64,000 nt of DNA. Source: an uncultured Oscillospiraceae bacterium. GTDB lineage: Bacteria > Bacillota > Clostridia > Oscillospirales > Ruminococcaceae. The notes beneath the pieces are model-generated. The model was not told where the DNA came from, did no database searches, and worked only from the letters and a program-made list of their open reading frames with translations. The position numbers were made by a program, and so were the translations under genes. The stretch spans positions 246,004 through 310,003 of the forward strand of contig CAKSEC010000001.1 of the NCBI GenBank assembly GCA_934446355.1, given 5' to 3'. This document shows, in pieces, positions 7,982-16,608 of this stretch (positions within the stretch are counted from its first letter, which is position 1; each line of letters begins with the position of its first letter).

Positions 7982-9118
7982 ATGAAAAAGATCATTGCTG
8001 CTGGTCTGGCTTTGATGACTATACTTCTTGCGGGTTGTGATGGCAGCTGGGAGATAGGTCCTAATGATGATATTCTTCTTTTGGGGTATGATTCCGACAT
8101 TGAAAGCTATAATCTTAATGATTCGCAGCTTGAAGAGATGAAGTTAAGGGTCTTGTGCGGTTATGTCAGGGAAACTGATAAATTTATCGAGTATGATATA
8201 CCGGCTCAGAGTGATATCGGAGCAGTATATGCAATCAGGGACAAGGACAGCTTCATTGTGCGTGATCCCGATTTTACTGAAATAGGTCTTTTGGGACGTG
8301 ATGGAACATATCAAAAGCTTGTTGAATGCGATGAAAGCCAGACGATCGATTATTACGACCATAACGACGAGTATCTTATTTTTACAAGGTCTGATGAAGA
8401 TGTTCCTTGGTGGTTGGCAACAACTGAATATGGAGTGTATTGCTTTGCGGACGGTACTTCGGAGATATTCAATGAGCTTTATGGGTTAATAACACAAAAA
8501 GGCGTGTTTATAGAAGATAAATTCTACTATTATTGCTCGGTTACTTCTGACGACAATGGCGAGGAGATCCATACTGACAGCATATTTTCTTATGACGTCA
8601 AGACCAAGGAATCAAGGCTTGTTTCAGAGAATGTTACATACCCGATGAAGTATAAGGGCAAGCTTGCCTGCGTAAGCGAGGATAAGGTAGTCGAGCTTTC
8701 AGATGATGGCAGCATGATCACTTTATTCAGCCTTACCGATATGGGGTTATATCGAACAATAAGGAATCTGTTTTGCTCAGAGGATATATTCACCTATTCC
8801 TATTCTACATATGATGATGAAGATCCTGAATGTGCTACCGGTGGCGGCGTCGCTTTCCTGAAAGATGGTGAAAAGCACTTTGTCGCTGAAGAAAAGGCTT
8901 GCTCATACATTGATAAGCTGATATTCAGCGGCGACAATGCTGTGTGGTATTCCGGCATGGGTGGTGTAGGTTATCCTATGTTCTACAATATCAAAAAGGA
9001 TCAGGTAATGGTGCTGAATGCTCATAAATCTAACTTTTACCCGCTTATCAGCAAGGAGGCTGTTTATTTCGTTGAAATGCGGGAGCAGAAGCCTAGTATT
9101 GTTGAGTATAAGTTCTGA
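7982..9118 (+). CDS. Lipoprotein, possibly beta-propeller
   Basis: 378 residues. The ATG at 7982 has GAGGAGGTA 5 bases upstream; an in-frame ATG at 7958 has none. The signal peptide ends in the lipobox LAGC. The rest has short beta-rich repeats with aromatic-Asp patterns (YYDHNDEYLIFTRSDED, FYYYCSVTSDDNGEE, GGVAFLKDGEKHFVAEE), as in propeller-like proteins of the DUF5050 kind. That is a visual judgement only. It stands alone between its own promoter and a bidirectional terminator. Confidence 0.78.
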   Translation: MKKIIAAGLALMTILLAGCDGSWEIGPNDDILLLGYDSDIESYNLNDSQLEEMKLRVLCGYVRETDKFIEYDIPAQSDIGAVYAIRDKDSFIVRDPDFTEIGLLGRDGTYQKLVECDESQTIDYYDHNDEYLIFTRSDEDVPWWLATTEYGVYCFADGTSEIFNELYGLITQKGVFIEDKFYYYCSVTSDDNGEEIHTDSIFSYDVKTKESRLVSENVTYPMKYKGKLACVSEDKVVELSDDGSMITLFSLTDMGLYRTIRNLFCSEDIFTYSYSTYDDEDPECATGGGVAFLKDGEKHFVAEEKACSYIDKLIFSGDNAVWYSGMGGVGYPMFYNIKKDQVMVLNAHKSNFYPLISKEAVYFVEMREQKPSIVEYKF

Positions 9119-9134
9119 TTTGGTTTGAATAAGT

Positions 9135-9162
9135 AAAGGGGCAAACGCTGTGTTGCCCCTTT
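9135..9162. terminator. Bidirectional terminator between convergent genes
   Basis: AAAGGGGCAA (9135-9144) pairs with TTGCCCCTTT (9153-9162). It serves the lipoprotein gene on the left and the MFS gene on the right. Confidence 0.85.
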
Positions 9163-9166
9163 ATTG

Positions 9167-10474
9167 TTATTCTTTTGTGGGTGACTGTGGCTGCTCCAGC
9201 TGCCACAGCTTTTTGCTGCGGCGGAATATCAGGCAGACTGCTATGCCGGATATGGCGAGTATGAAATAAAAGAATGCTGCGCCGCTTCCCTTGCCTGTGC
9301 CGAAAAGGTCGGTCAGCAGGGGCGGCTGAGTCTGCATTATTGGCTCGAATATACTGTCAACGGCTGCGCCGCCTATGAAATAGCCGACTGGTATCGTGAA
9401 GAACTGCAGTGAATTGCGCACGGCGTATACCCTGCCCTGCATATGGTCGGGTATCCTCAGGCGCAGGACTGCTTCAAGATTTGCGTTCATCAGCGGGATA
9501 GGAAGCCAGCCAAGTACACCGCCTATACACCAGATAATAATGTTGTTGCCGAAAGCAAGCAGGAAATTTTCGAAGGACATCGAGAAAAGCAGGCAGTTGC
9601 ATATCACACGGATACGGCTTTTCGGGGCGGGCATGGCTGAGGCGATAAGGCTTCCGGCGAGGGTGGTGAGTCCCAGAACGGTATTGTATATGCCAAGCGC
9701 CTGTTCTGAGCCGCCTGAGCGGGACAGCATCATAGGCGCAAGGGCTGCGTTATACATGGACGCAACAAGGTTTATTGCTGCGAGGAACAGAATCAGCGTA
9801 AATATGCCGGATTCCTTTCTGAGCCATGATATACCGCTTTTCACAGATGATATGAAGTTTTCTGACGCAGCGGTTTCGCTGTTTTCAGGTATTTTAATGA
9901 AAATCAGGAGCGTCAGGGAGGCTGCCACAAATGTGAAAAGGTCGAAGAACAGCACGGCGTGCAGTCCGAATAATCCCATGAATGCGGTGGTGATGATGGG
10001 GGTGAGTATCGTGTTGACGGAATTGGACAGGTAGCGAAGTCCGCCCACTCTCTGGTAGTATTTTTCGGGGAGCAGCCTTGTTACGGCCACTTCGGAGGCA
10101 GGCTGCTGAACGGTGTTCATTATTCCGCCGATGATATTCACGGCGTAGATATGCCAGAGCTGCAGGCTGTCGGTGCTCAGAAGAATGAGCACGACAACTG
10201 TCGTGATCGCTGCGATGGTGTCGCATATCAGCATGGTGGCTTTCTTGTTCCAGCGGTCGGACAATGCGCCGGCGAATATACTCAGCAGCACGTATGGTGC
10301 GTAGGTGCTGACCATAAGCAGCGCAGTAGCAAGTGCTGAGCCCTGACTGGTGTAGGACCAAATAACGAGAGCGTATCCCGTCATGGCGCTTCCCAGAGAT
10401 GAAAAGGACTGGCCGAGCCACAGTATCAGAAAGCTGCGCATTTCTGCAAGAGAACTAAAAAAATTATGTTTCAT
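9167..10474 (-). CDS. MFS efflux transporter (macrolide-efflux-like)
   Basis: 435 residues with about 12 hydrophobic segments. MFS features include the loop 2-3 motif GALSDRWNKKATML near residue 70 and LSIFAGALSD before it. The overall pattern matches the MFS_3/Mef group (drug or siderophore exporters), including the mid-protein TRLLPEKYYQRVGGLRYLSNSV. AAGGAGTAAGG precedes the ATG at 10474. A 150-base leader with a 12-codon peptide and alternative hairpins controls it, the design used by ribosome-targeting antibiotic resistance genes. Substrate is not shown by the sequence; a macrolide-like inducer is inferred. Confidence 0.88.
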   Translation of the reverse strand: MKHNFFSSLAEMRSFLILWLGQSFSSLGSAMTGYALVIWSYTSQGSALATALLMVSTYAPYVLLSIFAGALSDRWNKKATMLICDTIAAITTVVVLILLSTDSLQLWHIYAVNIIGGIMNTVQQPASEVAVTRLLPEKYYQRVGGLRYLSNSVNTILTPIITTAFMGLFGLHAVLFFDLFTFVAASLTLLIFIKIPENSETAASENFISSVKSGISWLRKESGIFTLILFLAAINLVASMYNAALAPMMLSRSGGSEQALGIYNTVLGLTTLAGSLIASAMPAPKSRIRVICNCLLFSMSFENFLLAFGNNIIIWCIGGVLGWLPIPLMNANLEAVLRLRIPDHMQGRVYAVRNSLQFFTIPVGYFIGGAAVDSIFEPIMQTQPPLLTDLFGTGKGSGAAFFYFILAISGIAVCLIFRRSKKLWQLEQPQSPTKE

Positions 10475-10625
10475 TTACCTTACTCCTTACTTTGGATAGA
10501 ATTTTGTGTTAAAGTAAAGGTGCAAGGCTTATTGCGGAACAGTGGGTCAGGGGTGACTTGTCACTGCTCTGTGCTGGTCTGTTCCGTTAAACCCTGCACA
10601 GAGCTTTGCAGCTGCATATTATCAT
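10475..10625 (-). promoter_or_regulatory. Attenuator leader of the MFS gene
   Basis: Reading along the transcript, GCTCTGTGC (10596-10604, inside the leader ORF) can pair with GCACAGAGC (10566-10574). Alternatively CGGAACAG (10579-10586, right after the leader stop) can pair with CTGTTCCG (10535-10542); the two structures are mutually exclusive. Near the gene, CCTTTACTTT can pair with AAAGTAAGG, hiding the AAGGAG ribosome-binding site. This fits translation attenuation by a stalled ribosome. No T-run follows the hairpins, so transcription attenuation is less likely. Confidence 0.65.
10587..10625 (-). CDS. 12-residue leader peptide of the MFS gene
   Basis: ATG at 10625 to TAA at 10587 encodes MIICSCKALCRV. 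AAGGAGGAC lies 7 bases upstream of the ATG, a stronger ribosome-binding site than most genes here. A stalled ribosome would cover the first strand of the leader hairpin. Cys-rich content and small size mark it as regulatory rather than functional in itself. Confidence 0.65.
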   Translation of the reverse strand: MIICSCKALCRV

Positions 10626-10660
10626 GGGATATGTCCTCCTTCATAGTTTTGTATAGATAT

Positions 10661-10689
10661 ATTATAGCAGTTTGGAAGAATACTGTCAA
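10661..10689 (-). promoter_or_regulatory. Promoter of the MFS leader
   Basis: Minus strand: TTGACA (10684-10689), 17-base spacer, TATAAT (10661-10666). Transcription would begin about 30 bases before the leader-peptide ATG. Confidence 0.85.
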
Positions 10690-10823
10690 GTGATGTGGCT
10701 TTGGGAATATTGTATTAGTTTTGACTAACTGGGAAGTTGCGCAAAGCTAACAAAAAAGTGCGCTCGTTCCGCTCTGCTGCTTGCTTTGTCAAGAATATCC
10801 GACAAAAAATTCTCGTAAACCTC

Positions 10824-10851
10824 TTGACTTTTTCTGAAAATATGTTACAAT
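10824..10851 (+). promoter_or_regulatory. Promoter of the ferredoxin gene
   Basis: TTGACT (10824-10829), 16-base spacer, TACAAT (10846-10851). The leader to the ferredoxin ATG is about 77 bases. Confidence 0.75.
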
Positions 10852-10935
10852 ATAAGAAAGACCGGCGGCGGAAGTGCTGCGGTCATTTCGGCGGGGGCTT
10901 CCCCGATGTTTATTAAATTATGGAGGTATACTATT

Positions 10936-11106
10936 ATGGCATACGTTATTTCTGACGATTGCATCGCTTGCGGTGCTTGCGCTGAGGGATGTCCTGTAAA
11001 TGCAATTTCTGAGGGTGACGGCAAGTACGTTATCGACGCAGCTACCTGTGTTGACTGCGGCGCTTGTGCAGGTACCTGCCCCGTTGGTGCTCCTTCTGAG
11101 GGCTGA
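10936..11106 (+). CDS. 2[4Fe-4S] ferredoxin
   Basis: 56 residues, the normal length of clostridial ferredoxin, a soluble low-potential electron carrier used with hydrogenase and pyruvate:ferredoxin oxidoreductase. Two CxxCxxCxxxCP motifs are present: CIACGACAEGCP near residue 9 and CVDCGACAGTCP near residue 37. GGAGGTATAC lies before the ATG at 10936; an in-frame upstream ATG at 10906 lacks a ribosome-binding site. It is a monocistronic gene with its own promoter and a hairpin terminator after it. Confidence 0.97.
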   Translation: MAYVISDDCIACGACAEGCPVNAISEGDGKYVIDAATCVDCGACAGTCPVGAPSEG

Positions 11107-11134
11107 TTTCAGGGTACATAACCTAATCACAAAG

Positions 11135-11161
11135 AACGGCGAAGCTACCAGCTTCGCCGTT
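11135..11161 (+). terminator. Ferredoxin terminator hairpin
   Basis: AACGGCGAAGC (11135-11145) pairs with GCTTCGCCGTT (11151-11161). A nearly identical hairpin, AAACGGCGAAGC (11293-11304) with GCTTCGCCGTTT (11310-11321), lies beyond the repeat element and would terminate the convergent gene. Confidence 0.65.
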
Positions 11162-11162
11162 T

Positions 11163-11287
11163 CAGGCTGTCGATAAAGGCACATCTGCGTCGTCAACGGC
11201 ATTTCGGCAGGCACAAAGCCTAGCCGAAATGCCGTTTCCTAGCATCTGCACCTTTCTCGCCACCCTGAAGAATCTACTTTTTCAACA
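11163..11287 (-). repeat. Interspersed hairpin repeat, well-formed copy (reverse)
   Basis: In reverse orientation the core (11163-11267) starts AGGGTGGCGAGAAAGG and ends CCTTTATCGACAGCCTG. AAAGGTGCA pairs with TGTGCCTTT, next to two facing GA dinucleotides and a TGC/GCA step. The central hairpin AAACGGCATTTC/GAAATGCCGTT carries the conserved tip GGCTAGGCTTTGTGCCTGCC, identical to the copy at 24.6 kb although the stem differs. Outside the left end lies TGTTGAAAAAGT (11276-11287). It lies between convergent genes, flanked by two near-identical terminator hairpins. Confidence 0.8.
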
Positions 11288-11292
11288 AACTG

Positions 11293-11321
11293 AAACGGCG
11301 AAGCTAGTGGCTTCGCCGTTT
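11293..11321 (-). terminator. Terminator hairpin after the FlhB-like gene
   Basis: AAACGGCGAAGC (11293-11304) pairs with GCTTCGCCGTTT (11310-11321). It closely resembles the ferredoxin hairpin at 11135-11161. Confidence 0.6.
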
Positions 11322-11353
11322 TACTATTTGATGTGGGCTTGTTGCTAGTCTTG

Positions 11354-11662
11354 TTATTTCTTTCTCATATCATTAGCGGTATAGACTACTTCGGCGTAGA
11401 TGGCGGCTACTATCTGATACAGTTCTTTGGGGATAGTTTCGCCGGCGTTCAGCATGACCAGAAGCGCGGCAACGCTGTCGTCACGGTAGACGGGTACGCC
11501 AGCTTCGTCGGCAATATTCACTATCCTCTGGGCAAGCTCGCCCAGACCTGACGCCACGACCACCGGCGCATAGTTCATATCTGGATTATATTTAAGGGCA
11601 ACGGCGGCATTCTGACCGTACATTCGCTTATTGTTTGCCGGTGCCTTGGGGTGTTTTTCCAT
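11354..11662 (-). CDS. FlhB-like C-terminal domain protein (YlqH-like)
   Basis: About 102 residues. It corresponds to the cytoplasmic C-terminal domain of FlhB/YscU export proteins without the membrane part, like Bacillus YlqH: NPDMNYAPVVVASGLGELAQRIVNIADEAGVPVYRDD and a terminal IPKELYQIVAAIYAEV. The NPTH self-cleavage motif of FlhB is absent (KYNPDMNYAP stands there). The ATG at 11662 is chosen because AGGAG lies 9 bases upstream; the codon at 11671 is too close to it. It follows the FliK-like gene by 15 bases and is surely co-transcribed with it. Confidence 0.85.
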   Translation of the reverse strand: MEKHPKAPANNKRMYGQNAAVALKYNPDMNYAPVVVASGLGELAQRIVNIADEAGVPVYRDDSVAALLVMLNAGETIPKELYQIVAAIYAEVVYTANDMRKK

Positions 11663-11677
11663 AACGCTCATCTCCTG

Positions 11678-13747
11678 TTATACTCTTGTGTTCAGCGTGG
11701 TGCGCTTATCGACTATTTTCGGGAATATCTCGGTGAGATTATGCGGGGCTTTCAGCGGCGCAGTTTCAAAGGTGCGGGTGCTGTAGCCGACATTTCTGAC
11801 CACCTTGTTTATTCTGTCCTTCATGGGGTCGACCTGCTTTTCAAATCTGGGGGGATACAGCAGGGTGAGATTAACTTCTTCGCCGAGAGCGTAGAGGTCT
11901 ACCTCGAATCTGCCTATGCTTTCGATATCGAATGTCAGGAACAGGTGATAGTTTCGCTGGGTACTGGGGGTGTTGTTGGGGTTGTTTTCGTCGTTATCCA
12001 CCCAGAGTTCGCCGAACGCCTTGGTACCGTCCACGTCAAGCGGGAGAATATAATGCGCGAGCGGGGTGAATACACCGGGGGCGTTGAGCAGGCTCTGCAG
12101 CAGGTTTGAGGCGTTAAAGCTGTCAAGCGATTTCAGCGCAGGGTGATTTATATTCTCGTCGATGAATTTTGTCAGGCTGTCAAGCGTGGACTTTACGGGC
12201 GGTCTTACGCCGTGCTGAGGAAGTTCGTTTTTCAGCGCCATTTTGTCGATGATATCAACGAATGCGCCGTATAGTCTTTCACGTATCGGCGTATCGGGCA
12301 TTGAACGGAGCATTTCATTCAGCTTGTCTATTACTTCCTGAATGGTGTGGAGCTTTGAGAAATCTTCGATGAACGCCTGTTTGTACTCGCCGGTTTCGTC
12401 CTCGGCAAAAAGGCCTTTGACGAGGTTTTCCAGAGTCTGAAAGCCGGTCTGGCGGCCTCTGTCGTAGGCGGACATCTGGTGCTCGATATTATAGCCGGTC
12501 TGCTTAAGGAGCGATGTGAAGCTTTTCTGGCTCATGCTCTCGTTCAGGAATTTATGATAGCCGGAAAGCTCAGGAAGTTCCTCGTCAGAATCACCAATAT
12601 CCGAGGGTAGATTTTCGTCTATTTGTCCAAATTTTTCCTCGTCCAGTGTAAAATCTGAATTTTTGTCCGCTGAATTTCCTGTTAGTGGTTGATTTTGTGC
12701 GGGATTTGTTGTATAATTATCTAAAGGAACCTGTTCGGTCTGACTTTCTGTAGTCTGCGCATTTTCTGCGGGCTGCTGTTCAGCTTCGGGCTGGCGGGTA
12801 TGTACCTCCTGCGGCTGGGGGGGCTGCTCTTCTGGAGCGGGCTTTTCTGCAGTCTGCGGGTCGGTCATCTTCTGTTTGTTGAATATCGCCGAATAAAGGC
12901 GGCTGAATGAGTTTTTGAGAGATTCACGCAGCGTGCCTGACGATATCTGCGACAGCAGCAGGTTGAAATACTCCTTGCACATATAGGGGCTGTTATTATA
13001 GCGTGAAAGGTTGTGAGTGATGAGCGGTATCAGCATTTGAGTTCGCTCGTCGTTCAGCAGGCTTCCGCTGACGTCCTTTAATACGGCAAGGGTTTCGCCT
13101 TTCAGGTAGTCGAAATATTTTTCGGCGTCCGCTGCGCCCCATTCCTGCGAGAGGTTAAGAAGCTTTGCAGACAGCTTTTCGTTGGGTGAGAAGTATTCCG
13201 ACAGGAATTTCATATTCGCACGCAGCGCACCGAGTATTTCGTTCTTGTTCTGGGCGAAATTGATGGATTTCAGCAGGTTTCCGATAAGCTCCTTAGTGGA
13301 GGGGTCGGTGGTGGTTTTTGCCACCTCGCGCAGCACATCGTAAAATTCGTGGCCGCTGAACATCGTGTTCTGCTGCTCCTGATTCTGGATCTCCTGCACC
13401 AGTTCTTCTGGCTTTACGTACAGGGCGGCTGCAAGATCCTCCAGTTTTCCGTAAAGGTCGGTGTGGCCGTTTATCAGAGCCTGATTGAGTACTTCGATAT
13501 TCAGCAGGTCCTTGAGCGTTTCTACGGCAAGGGTGGGGTCTTTGGCGACCTGCACCTGCAGCGGGATAAGTTCGCGGTTGCCCATCTCAAGGCGGCTTCT
13601 TGCGCCTGAGGCTGAGGAACTGCCTGAGCCTTGTACTCCGGTCAGCTTGACTATATCAAAAGGTTCGGTATTCGGATCCGTCTGGCGGGAGCTGTAGTTA
13701 TAATTCTTCGCAGTTATCGGGTTATTTATCTGAGGTATCTGCGCCAT
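11678..13747 (-). CDS. Large protein with FliK-like C-terminal domain
   Basis: 689 residues. The C-terminal ~130 residues (FGELWVDNDE ... YHLFLTFDIESIGRFEVDLYALGEEVNLTLLYPP) look like the hook-length control domain of FliK. Residues ~320-410 form a Pro/Gln/Glu-rich disordered linker. The N-terminal half is helical. GAGGAGGG precedes the ATG. In Bacillus the similar ylqG-ylqH pair stands next to each other as here, and its role is unclear. The divergent chemotaxis operon starts 197 bases away. No signal peptide or membrane segment was seen, so it is probably cytoplasmic. Confidence 0.7.
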   Translation of the reverse strand: MAQIPQINNPITAKNYNYSSRQTDPNTEPFDIVKLTGVQGSGSSSASGARSRLEMGNRELIPLQVQVAKDPTLAVETLKDLLNIEVLNQALINGHTDLYGKLEDLAAALYVKPEELVQEIQNQEQQNTMFSGHEFYDVLREVAKTTTDPSTKELIGNLLKSINFAQNKNEILGALRANMKFLSEYFSPNEKLSAKLLNLSQEWGAADAEKYFDYLKGETLAVLKDVSGSLLNDERTQMLIPLITHNLSRYNNSPYMCKEYFNLLLSQISSGTLRESLKNSFSRLYSAIFNKQKMTDPQTAEKPAPEEQPPQPQEVHTRQPEAEQQPAENAQTTESQTEQVPLDNYTTNPAQNQPLTGNSADKNSDFTLDEEKFGQIDENLPSDIGDSDEELPELSGYHKFLNESMSQKSFTSLLKQTGYNIEHQMSAYDRGRQTGFQTLENLVKGLFAEDETGEYKQAFIEDFSKLHTIQEVIDKLNEMLRSMPDTPIRERLYGAFVDIIDKMALKNELPQHGVRPPVKSTLDSLTKFIDENINHPALKSLDSFNASNLLQSLLNAPGVFTPLAHYILPLDVDGTKAFGELWVDNDENNPNNTPSTQRNYHLFLTFDIESIGRFEVDLYALGEEVNLTLLYPPRFEKQVDPMKDRINKVVRNVGYSTRTFETAPLKAPHNLTEIFPKIVDKRTTLNTRV

Positions 13748-13944
13748 GGTTTTCCCTCCTCGGTGGTTCTTGTAATACTATTGTACCATAAATGCGCAGA
13801 ATAATAAAGGGTTTTTTGAAATTTTACGGCAAAAAATTAAGGGATAACGGACTTGTCCGGTCAGTTCCGGCGGGTCATTAATATATATTCAAAATAAAAT
13901 TATATTATATGCGCACAGCATATATTAAGGAAAGGAATGTTATT

Positions 13945-16092
13945 ATGGCAAAAATCGAACCCGGCATGGAAGCGATGCTGGATATGTACTTCTACGAGAC
14001 AAACTCTCTGCTTGAACAGCTTGACGAGATCCTTCTCAGGACGGAACAGGCAAATTCCTTTGACAGCGAGGATATCAAGGAGATATTCCGCATAATGCAC
14101 ACCATCAAAGGCTCCTCTGCGATGATGGGCTTTGAGAACCTTTCTGTGCTTGCGCATAAGGCGGAGGATATGTTCTTCGTTATCCGTGAGAATCCTGACG
14201 TAATAACTGACGTCAGCTTCGTTTACGACCTCGTATTCCAAGTTTCCGACTCGTATAAGGCTCAGATAGAACTTATTCAGAACAATGTCGGCGGTGAATA
14301 TGAGAGCCTTGATTTCAGCGAGCTTATCGACAAGCTGCTGAAGGCTCGTGACGCGCTTGTTGGAGAAACAAAGGGCGAGGCTCCCGCTGCAGCTGCAGCT
14401 GCTTCTCCTGCACAGGCTGCCGCTCCTGCCGCTGCGCCTGCTCCGGCTTCTGACGGAAAGGTCACGGTCCGTGTGTTCTTTGAGGACGGCTGTCAGATGG
14501 AAAATCTGCGTGCTTTCCTGCTTATCAACACCATCAGGGACGCCTGCCAGACGCTGGAGTTCGTTCCGGAGGACGTTGAGAATAATCCGGAAACGGCTAA
14601 GGAAATTATCGAAAAGGGCTTCCTTATCACATTCACGCCGCATGACAGCGTGGACGAGGTACTCAAGCTGATAGAGAGCGCACTGAACGTTCAGAGTTAT
14701 GAGGTAGTGAGCCAGCCTGCACAGGAGGCTCCGGCTGCGGCTGAAAAGACAGAACTTCCTCCTGAGCCTCAGGCTGCTGCGCCTGCTCCGGCTGCTGCTC
14801 CCGCACAGGCGGCTGCTCCGGCTGCTGCACCTGCACCTGCGCCTGCTCCGGTGAAGGAACAGACTGCAGTTGAGAAGGCTCAGGCGGCTGTCGACAAGGC
14901 ACAGGCTGCCGGCGGCGCACAGAAGCAGAGCCTTATAAGCGTAAATCTGGCTAAGCTGGACGCGCTTCATGATATCGTGGGCGAGATAATCACCACGGAA
15001 TCTATGGTAATATCCAACCCCGACCTTGAGGGTCTGGAACTGGAAAGCTTCAACAAGGCTGCAAGACAGCTCAAGAAGCTGACAAGCGAACTGCAGGATA
15101 CGGTAATGTCCATCAGAATGGTGCCGCTTGCCGGCGTATTCCAGAAGATGAACCGTATCGTGCGTGATATGAGAAAGAAGCTTGGCAAGGAAGTCGACTT
15201 CGTTATCGAGGGCGAGGACACTGAGGTCGATAAGTCCATCGTGGACAGCCTGCAGGATCCGCTGATGCACCTTGTAAGAAACTGCATGGACCACGGTATC
15301 GAGGAGCACGTTTCTGAGAGAACTGCACTCGGCAAGCCGGAAAAGGGCACGATCAAGCTGTCGGCTCAGAATGCTTCGGGCGAGGTAGTCATCACTGTAT
15401 CGGACGATGGCGCGGGTATCGACCCTGAGAAGATAATGAACAAGGCGAGAAAGCAGGGTATCCTTACAAAGCCGGAGAGCGAGTATTCTGTAAAGGAGAT
15501 ACAGAATCTTATCCTGCTGCCGGGATTCTCCACCAACGAGACTGTTACGGAGTTCAGCGGCAGAGGCGTTGGTATGGACGTTGTTAAGGCGAATGTGGAG
15601 AAGTGCGGCGGTTCGATAATCGTTGACAGCAAGAAGGACGTCGGCACGAACTTCATCATCAAGATACCGCTTACGCTTGCAATTATCGACGGTATGGAGA
15701 TAACCTGCGGCGACCTCGTATTCACAGTGCCCATTGCTACGATAAGAGAGAGCTTCAAGGCTGAGTCGAGCCAGATACTCCGTGACACAAAGAACAACGA
15801 GATGATCATGATAAGAGGCGTTTGCTATCCTATCCTGCGTATGCACGAGAAATTCGGCATAGACACGGCGATAACCAACCTTGAGGACGGTATCCTGCTT
15901 CTTGTGGAAACTGACAATAAGAGCGTTTGTATCTTTGCCGACAAGCTTATCGGCGAGCAGCAGGTAGTTGTTAAGCCTTTCCCGGCGTACCTGACAAAGT
16001 ACAACATCAAGGGCGAGGGTCTTTCAGGCTGCACCATCATGGGCGACGGCAGCATTTCGCTGATCATCGACACCAACACGCTTATCGGCTGA
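13945..16092 (+). CDS. cheA: Chemotaxis histidine kinase CheA
   Basis: CheA couples receptors to CheY and CheB by phosphotransfer. Domains in order: HPt with the phosphorylated His in MHTIKGSSAMMGF (residues ~1-110), an Ala/Pro-rich linker, a P2-like domain (residues ~170-255), a second Ala/Pro-rich linker, the dimerisation helices, the HATPase domain with HLVRNCMDHGIE (N box), DDGAGIDP (G1) and GRGVGMDVV (G2), and a CheW-like P5 domain to the end. AAGGAAAGG before the ATG at 13945 sets the start, 12 codons inside the longest reading frame. It is the first gene of cheA-cheW-cheR-cheB. Confidence 0.96.
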   Translation: MAKIEPGMEAMLDMYFYETNSLLEQLDEILLRTEQANSFDSEDIKEIFRIMHTIKGSSAMMGFENLSVLAHKAEDMFFVIRENPDVITDVSFVYDLVFQVSDSYKAQIELIQNNVGGEYESLDFSELIDKLLKARDALVGETKGEAPAAAAAASPAQAAAPAAAPAPASDGKVTVRVFFEDGCQMENLRAFLLINTIRDACQTLEFVPEDVENNPETAKEIIEKGFLITFTPHDSVDEVLKLIESALNVQSYEVVSQPAQEAPAAAEKTELPPEPQAAAPAPAAAPAQAAAPAAAPAPAPAPVKEQTAVEKAQAAVDKAQAAGGAQKQSLISVNLAKLDALHDIVGEIITTESMVISNPDLEGLELESFNKAARQLKKLTSELQDTVMSIRMVPLAGVFQKMNRIVRDMRKKLGKEVDFVIEGEDTEVDKSIVDSLQDPLMHLVRNCMDHGIEEHVSERTALGKPEKGTIKLSAQNASGEVVITVSDDGAGIDPEKIMNKARKQGILTKPESEYSVKEIQNLILLPGFSTNETVTEFSGRGVGMDVVKANVEKCGGSIIVDSKKDVGTNFIIKIPLTLAIIDGMEITCGDLVFTVPIATIRESFKAESSQILRDTKNNEMIMIRGVCYPILRMHEKFGIDTAITNLEDGILLLVETDNKSVCIFADKLIGEQQVVVKPFPAYLTKYNIKGEGLSGCTIMGDGSISLIIDTNTLIG

Positions 16093-16105
16093 ACGGAGGA
16101 CAGAC

Positions 16106-16606
16106 ATGACTAATGATGTAATCAAGGAGGCTGTTGCAAAGCAGCAGTCCACCGACAGAAAGCTTTCTAAGGATAATTCGGTGCTGGGTAAGGTCATGAC
16201 CTTCCACATCGGAGATCAGATATACGGTATTGAGATACAGTTCGTCACTGAGATAATCGAAATGCAGCACATCACAAAGGTGCCGCACGTGCCTTCTTAC
16301 ATAAAGGGTATAATCAATGTACGAAGCAAGGTAGTGCCGATCGTTGATATTCGCAGCCGGTTCGGTAAGGAGGAGATACCCTATACCAGCCGCACCTGCA
16401 TAATCATTCTTTCGTTCAACGAGCTGTCTGTAGGTATCATCGTTGACAGTGTGGCTGACGTTGAGGATATCCATTCGCACGATATCTCGGCTACGCCGGA
16501 GAACCGTTCGGTGAACACAAATTCGTTCATTCAGTACATGATACGTTCGGGCGACGACGTTAAGCTTATTCTTGACGTTGCAAAGCTGCTTGACGACGAG
16601 GTTTAA
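16106..16606 (+). CDS. cheW: Chemotaxis coupling protein CheW
   Basis: 166 residues. CheW links CheA to receptors. The fold is visible as TFHIGDQIYGIEIQFVTEIIEM, VPHVPSYIKGIINVRSKVVPIVDIRSRFG, and IIVDSVADVEDI, typical of the family. About 25 extra polar residues precede the domain. The gene starts 13 bases after cheA with a GGAGGA site and ends 2 bases before cheR. Confidence 0.95.
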   Translation: MTNDVIKEAVAKQQSTDRKLSKDNSVLGKVMTFHIGDQIYGIEIQFVTEIIEMQHITKVPHVPSYIKGIINVRSKVVPIVDIRSRFGKEEIPYTSRTCIIILSFNELSVGIIVDSVADVEDIHSHDISATPENRSVNTNSFIQYMIRSGDDVKLILDVAKLLDDEV

Positions 16607-16608
16607 CA

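Noticed and set aside
13900..15846. 648-codon minus-strand frame opposite cheA
   Set aside because: Antisense shadow of cheA; Leu/Arg/Ser-rich with no ribosome-binding site.
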